A DNA stretch of 64,000 bases from Icerya purchasi. Taxonomy: Eukaryota > Arthropoda > Insecta > Hemiptera > Monophlebidae. Of this stretch, positions 53,068-56,000 are shown one piece after another; within the stretch, counting starts at the first letter, position 1; each line of letters begins with the position of its first letter. The stretch lies in the NCBI GenBank assembly GCA_039619475.1, contig CM077115.1:442712792-442776791 (forward strand), in the 5' to 3' direction. Made by a program: the position numbers and the translations under genes. A model generated the notes under the pieces. It was not told the DNA's origin, did no database searches, and saw only the letters and a list, made by a program, of their open reading frames with translations.

Positions 53068-56000
53068 TGGCGCACTCAAGGGGGGTGCCACGGAGCCATT
53101 GCTCCCCCCCAAAAAATCTTCGAAATCTTAATTTCGTTTTATAATGATTTGTTTTACTTCATTTTTTTTTTAAAAACATACATATTTACCTTTTTACTTA
53201 TATTACAAGTATAATGTTATATTACAAGTTTTAGCTAAATTTTTTAAAATAAAATTCGTATACTTATCTAATTTATGCTTATTACAAACATAATGTTACG
53301 TTTCTATTATTATTTTTTGAAAAATAAAATTCGTTAATTTTGTATTTTTTATTCTTTTTATTTTAATTTACGAACCACGGAAATAGACAGGTACTTAGTC
53401 GAGGTACCGAGTTACCACCCCCTAACTCATCTTCTAAATTCTGGCCCCGACCAAAAAAACATCCTGAGTGCGCCTTTGTATATATATATACATATATTTC
53501 TCACTCAAACTTTGTTCATTTGTTACTCTTACAATGTTTTAATCCCCTCTTTGTTCCTTTCAACGGGAAATGCATGTTTAGATATCCTTCATTTATCCTG
53601 CCACACTCTTACGGTGCTCAGACTCAGTCCGCCTTTACTACTTTTATCCGATTATTCCTATCGCATTCGCAACATAATCCATCTTTAATCTGATTCAGTA
53701 TCCCTTTCAAATAGCTCAGTCGACGTCTGTTTGTTGTTTAAAAAATAAAAAACAAAAAATTTTTTTTTTTTTTGCTGTTTTCTTATTTTCCTTATCCCAT
53801 TTGCGGAAAGTTTTACGTATTGTTACTTTTCAAAGATCAGTGTACTAATAATCGGTTCCTTGCGATTTTGTAATCTCTCGAATTACCTCATTTGCCGACA
53901 TTCCAATACAAATGAAGTAACGTTGACTTAGGCTCTATACACAGTGATCAACATTAATATAATTCGGACACGCGTAAAATTCAATAATAAAACGTGACTT
54001 AAATACGTGTGTTCTAATGGGATTTTCGAACAACCAACGACGAAATACCTTTGCTGTAGTAATGCCAAAGGGCTGATAAAAAGTAATTTACATTACCATA
54101 ACAGTCATCCCGTAAAAATTAAAATTACAAAAAAAAAAAAAAAGCTCATCATTCAAAGGTAACAAAAATGAATTCGAACATCTATCTCATAATGTACTAT
54201 CTTTCATGAAGATGACTCATTTATCTGTCATCAGGTGACTCATACCTGTACGCAAATAAAGTAGGATTAAAAATGTCGCGAAAAGGTAAAAATATCGGCT
54301 TATCTTCGGAGTGCGAAACTTAACCCAATTTTAATCTCGCGCGCAACAGGCAAACCTTATCGTAAAAAAATCGCGAAATTGTCGAATGTTAAAAGAAAGG
54401 ACAGTATACGCGATATTTTTGTCCTCGATCTTGAACGCCAGGTTAGATTTTATTCCCGAGAAAGGACGACCACGTTTAAATTGGCACACCGTGGGACGAG
54501 CGATTCATCATGAAGGAAGTAAAGAAAAATCATCCTACAATTCACGTTTCGAAATTAGTTTCGGGCAGTTTCTCCGACACTCTTAACTGTGAAAGTTCAC
54601 CATCCGTCGAAACATTAAAACGAAGAACGGTTACAATTCGACGAAAACCTCTCTCGTAAACGAACGTAATCGGAAAAGAAACGCTTGAATTTCGCTAAAG
54701 AAAATTAATTATTGCAAATAGTCGGTGATATTTACGGACGAAAGAAAATCCTTAATGTTCTCGGTAGTGACGGACGTTCGGAAGTGTGTGGCGAAAGTCA
54801 AAAGAAGAATTAGAAAAACGTAATTTAAACGCTACAATGAAACACAGGGAAGCGAAAGTGTGATGGTTTGGGGGTGTTTCGCAGCCTCTCAGGAGTAGGG
54901 AATTTGGAATTTATCGATGGCAACGTGAATGCCGAAATGTATGTTAACGTTTTAAAGAAAAATTTAAAAGCAAGCGTTTTAATTTTTATCAAGACAATGA
55001 CCCTAAACATAAATCACGGCTATCTCCTCGCAGTTGGTTGCTTTACAACTGCCCAAAAGCGATTGAAACTGCCCAGCAGTCACATGAACCCTGCAGAAGA
55101 CTCGCGGGAAATATTGGATATCGAAAAGTCCGTGAAAATAAAATTTCTAACAGAAAGGAGCTAAAAGAAGAGGTGTGTTGTTGCGCGAATGGAAAAATAT
55201 ATCACCGGCTTCAACTGATTAATTAGTTGAGTGTCGGTGACGCGAAGAACGCAAAACGGTTTACCTACCGGGTATTTATTTTTTTCCCTCAAATTATCAA
55301 TTTTTTTTCTTTTTTGTTTCTTTTTCAACGAGTCATTTTTGTTACCTTTTTAAATCGCTTAAATTCTTTTGATTGAATATTTTTAAAAATTTTTGAGTAT
55401 TTCTCCTTGGTATTAAGTGTTCTAGAAACACATTTCGTTGTTACCTGTGTTCAAGAATTGTACTCGAATGCCATTTTTTCCACGTTTATTATTGAATTTT
55501 ACGCGTGTCCGAATTATATTAATGTTGATCGCCGTACGAATTTGAGAGCAGCGATGATCTTGACACATCTAACGGTTTGTTCGCGCTTCCCTTCGACTGC
55601 GTGATGCTTATTTTATTTTGTAAAATTATTGGGAGTGCAAAAATCAGTTCGGTCCGTTTTTAAAACATGGCGCTGGCTGTTATGGACGTTTTGTAATAAC
55701 AGCTGATTTCGATGATTTTAGAAAGATAAGGCATCTATCAATAATGTAGAGTTTAGACCGCGTTCAGTTTCGTACGGAAACCGTGTGTTTTACTATGTTG
55801 AATGTGTCAACTTTTGTGTTAACTAAACAGCTTTTACGGCAGGTTTTAGTTTTCTTCTTTATTCGGAAGAAAAGTGCGGCTGAAGCGCATCGAATGCTTG
55901 TGGAAGTTTATGGTGACAATGCTCCAGCTGATAAATCATGTAGGGAATGGTTTCGACGTTTCAAGAATGAAAATTTCAGCGCTGAAAACGAGCCTCCCTC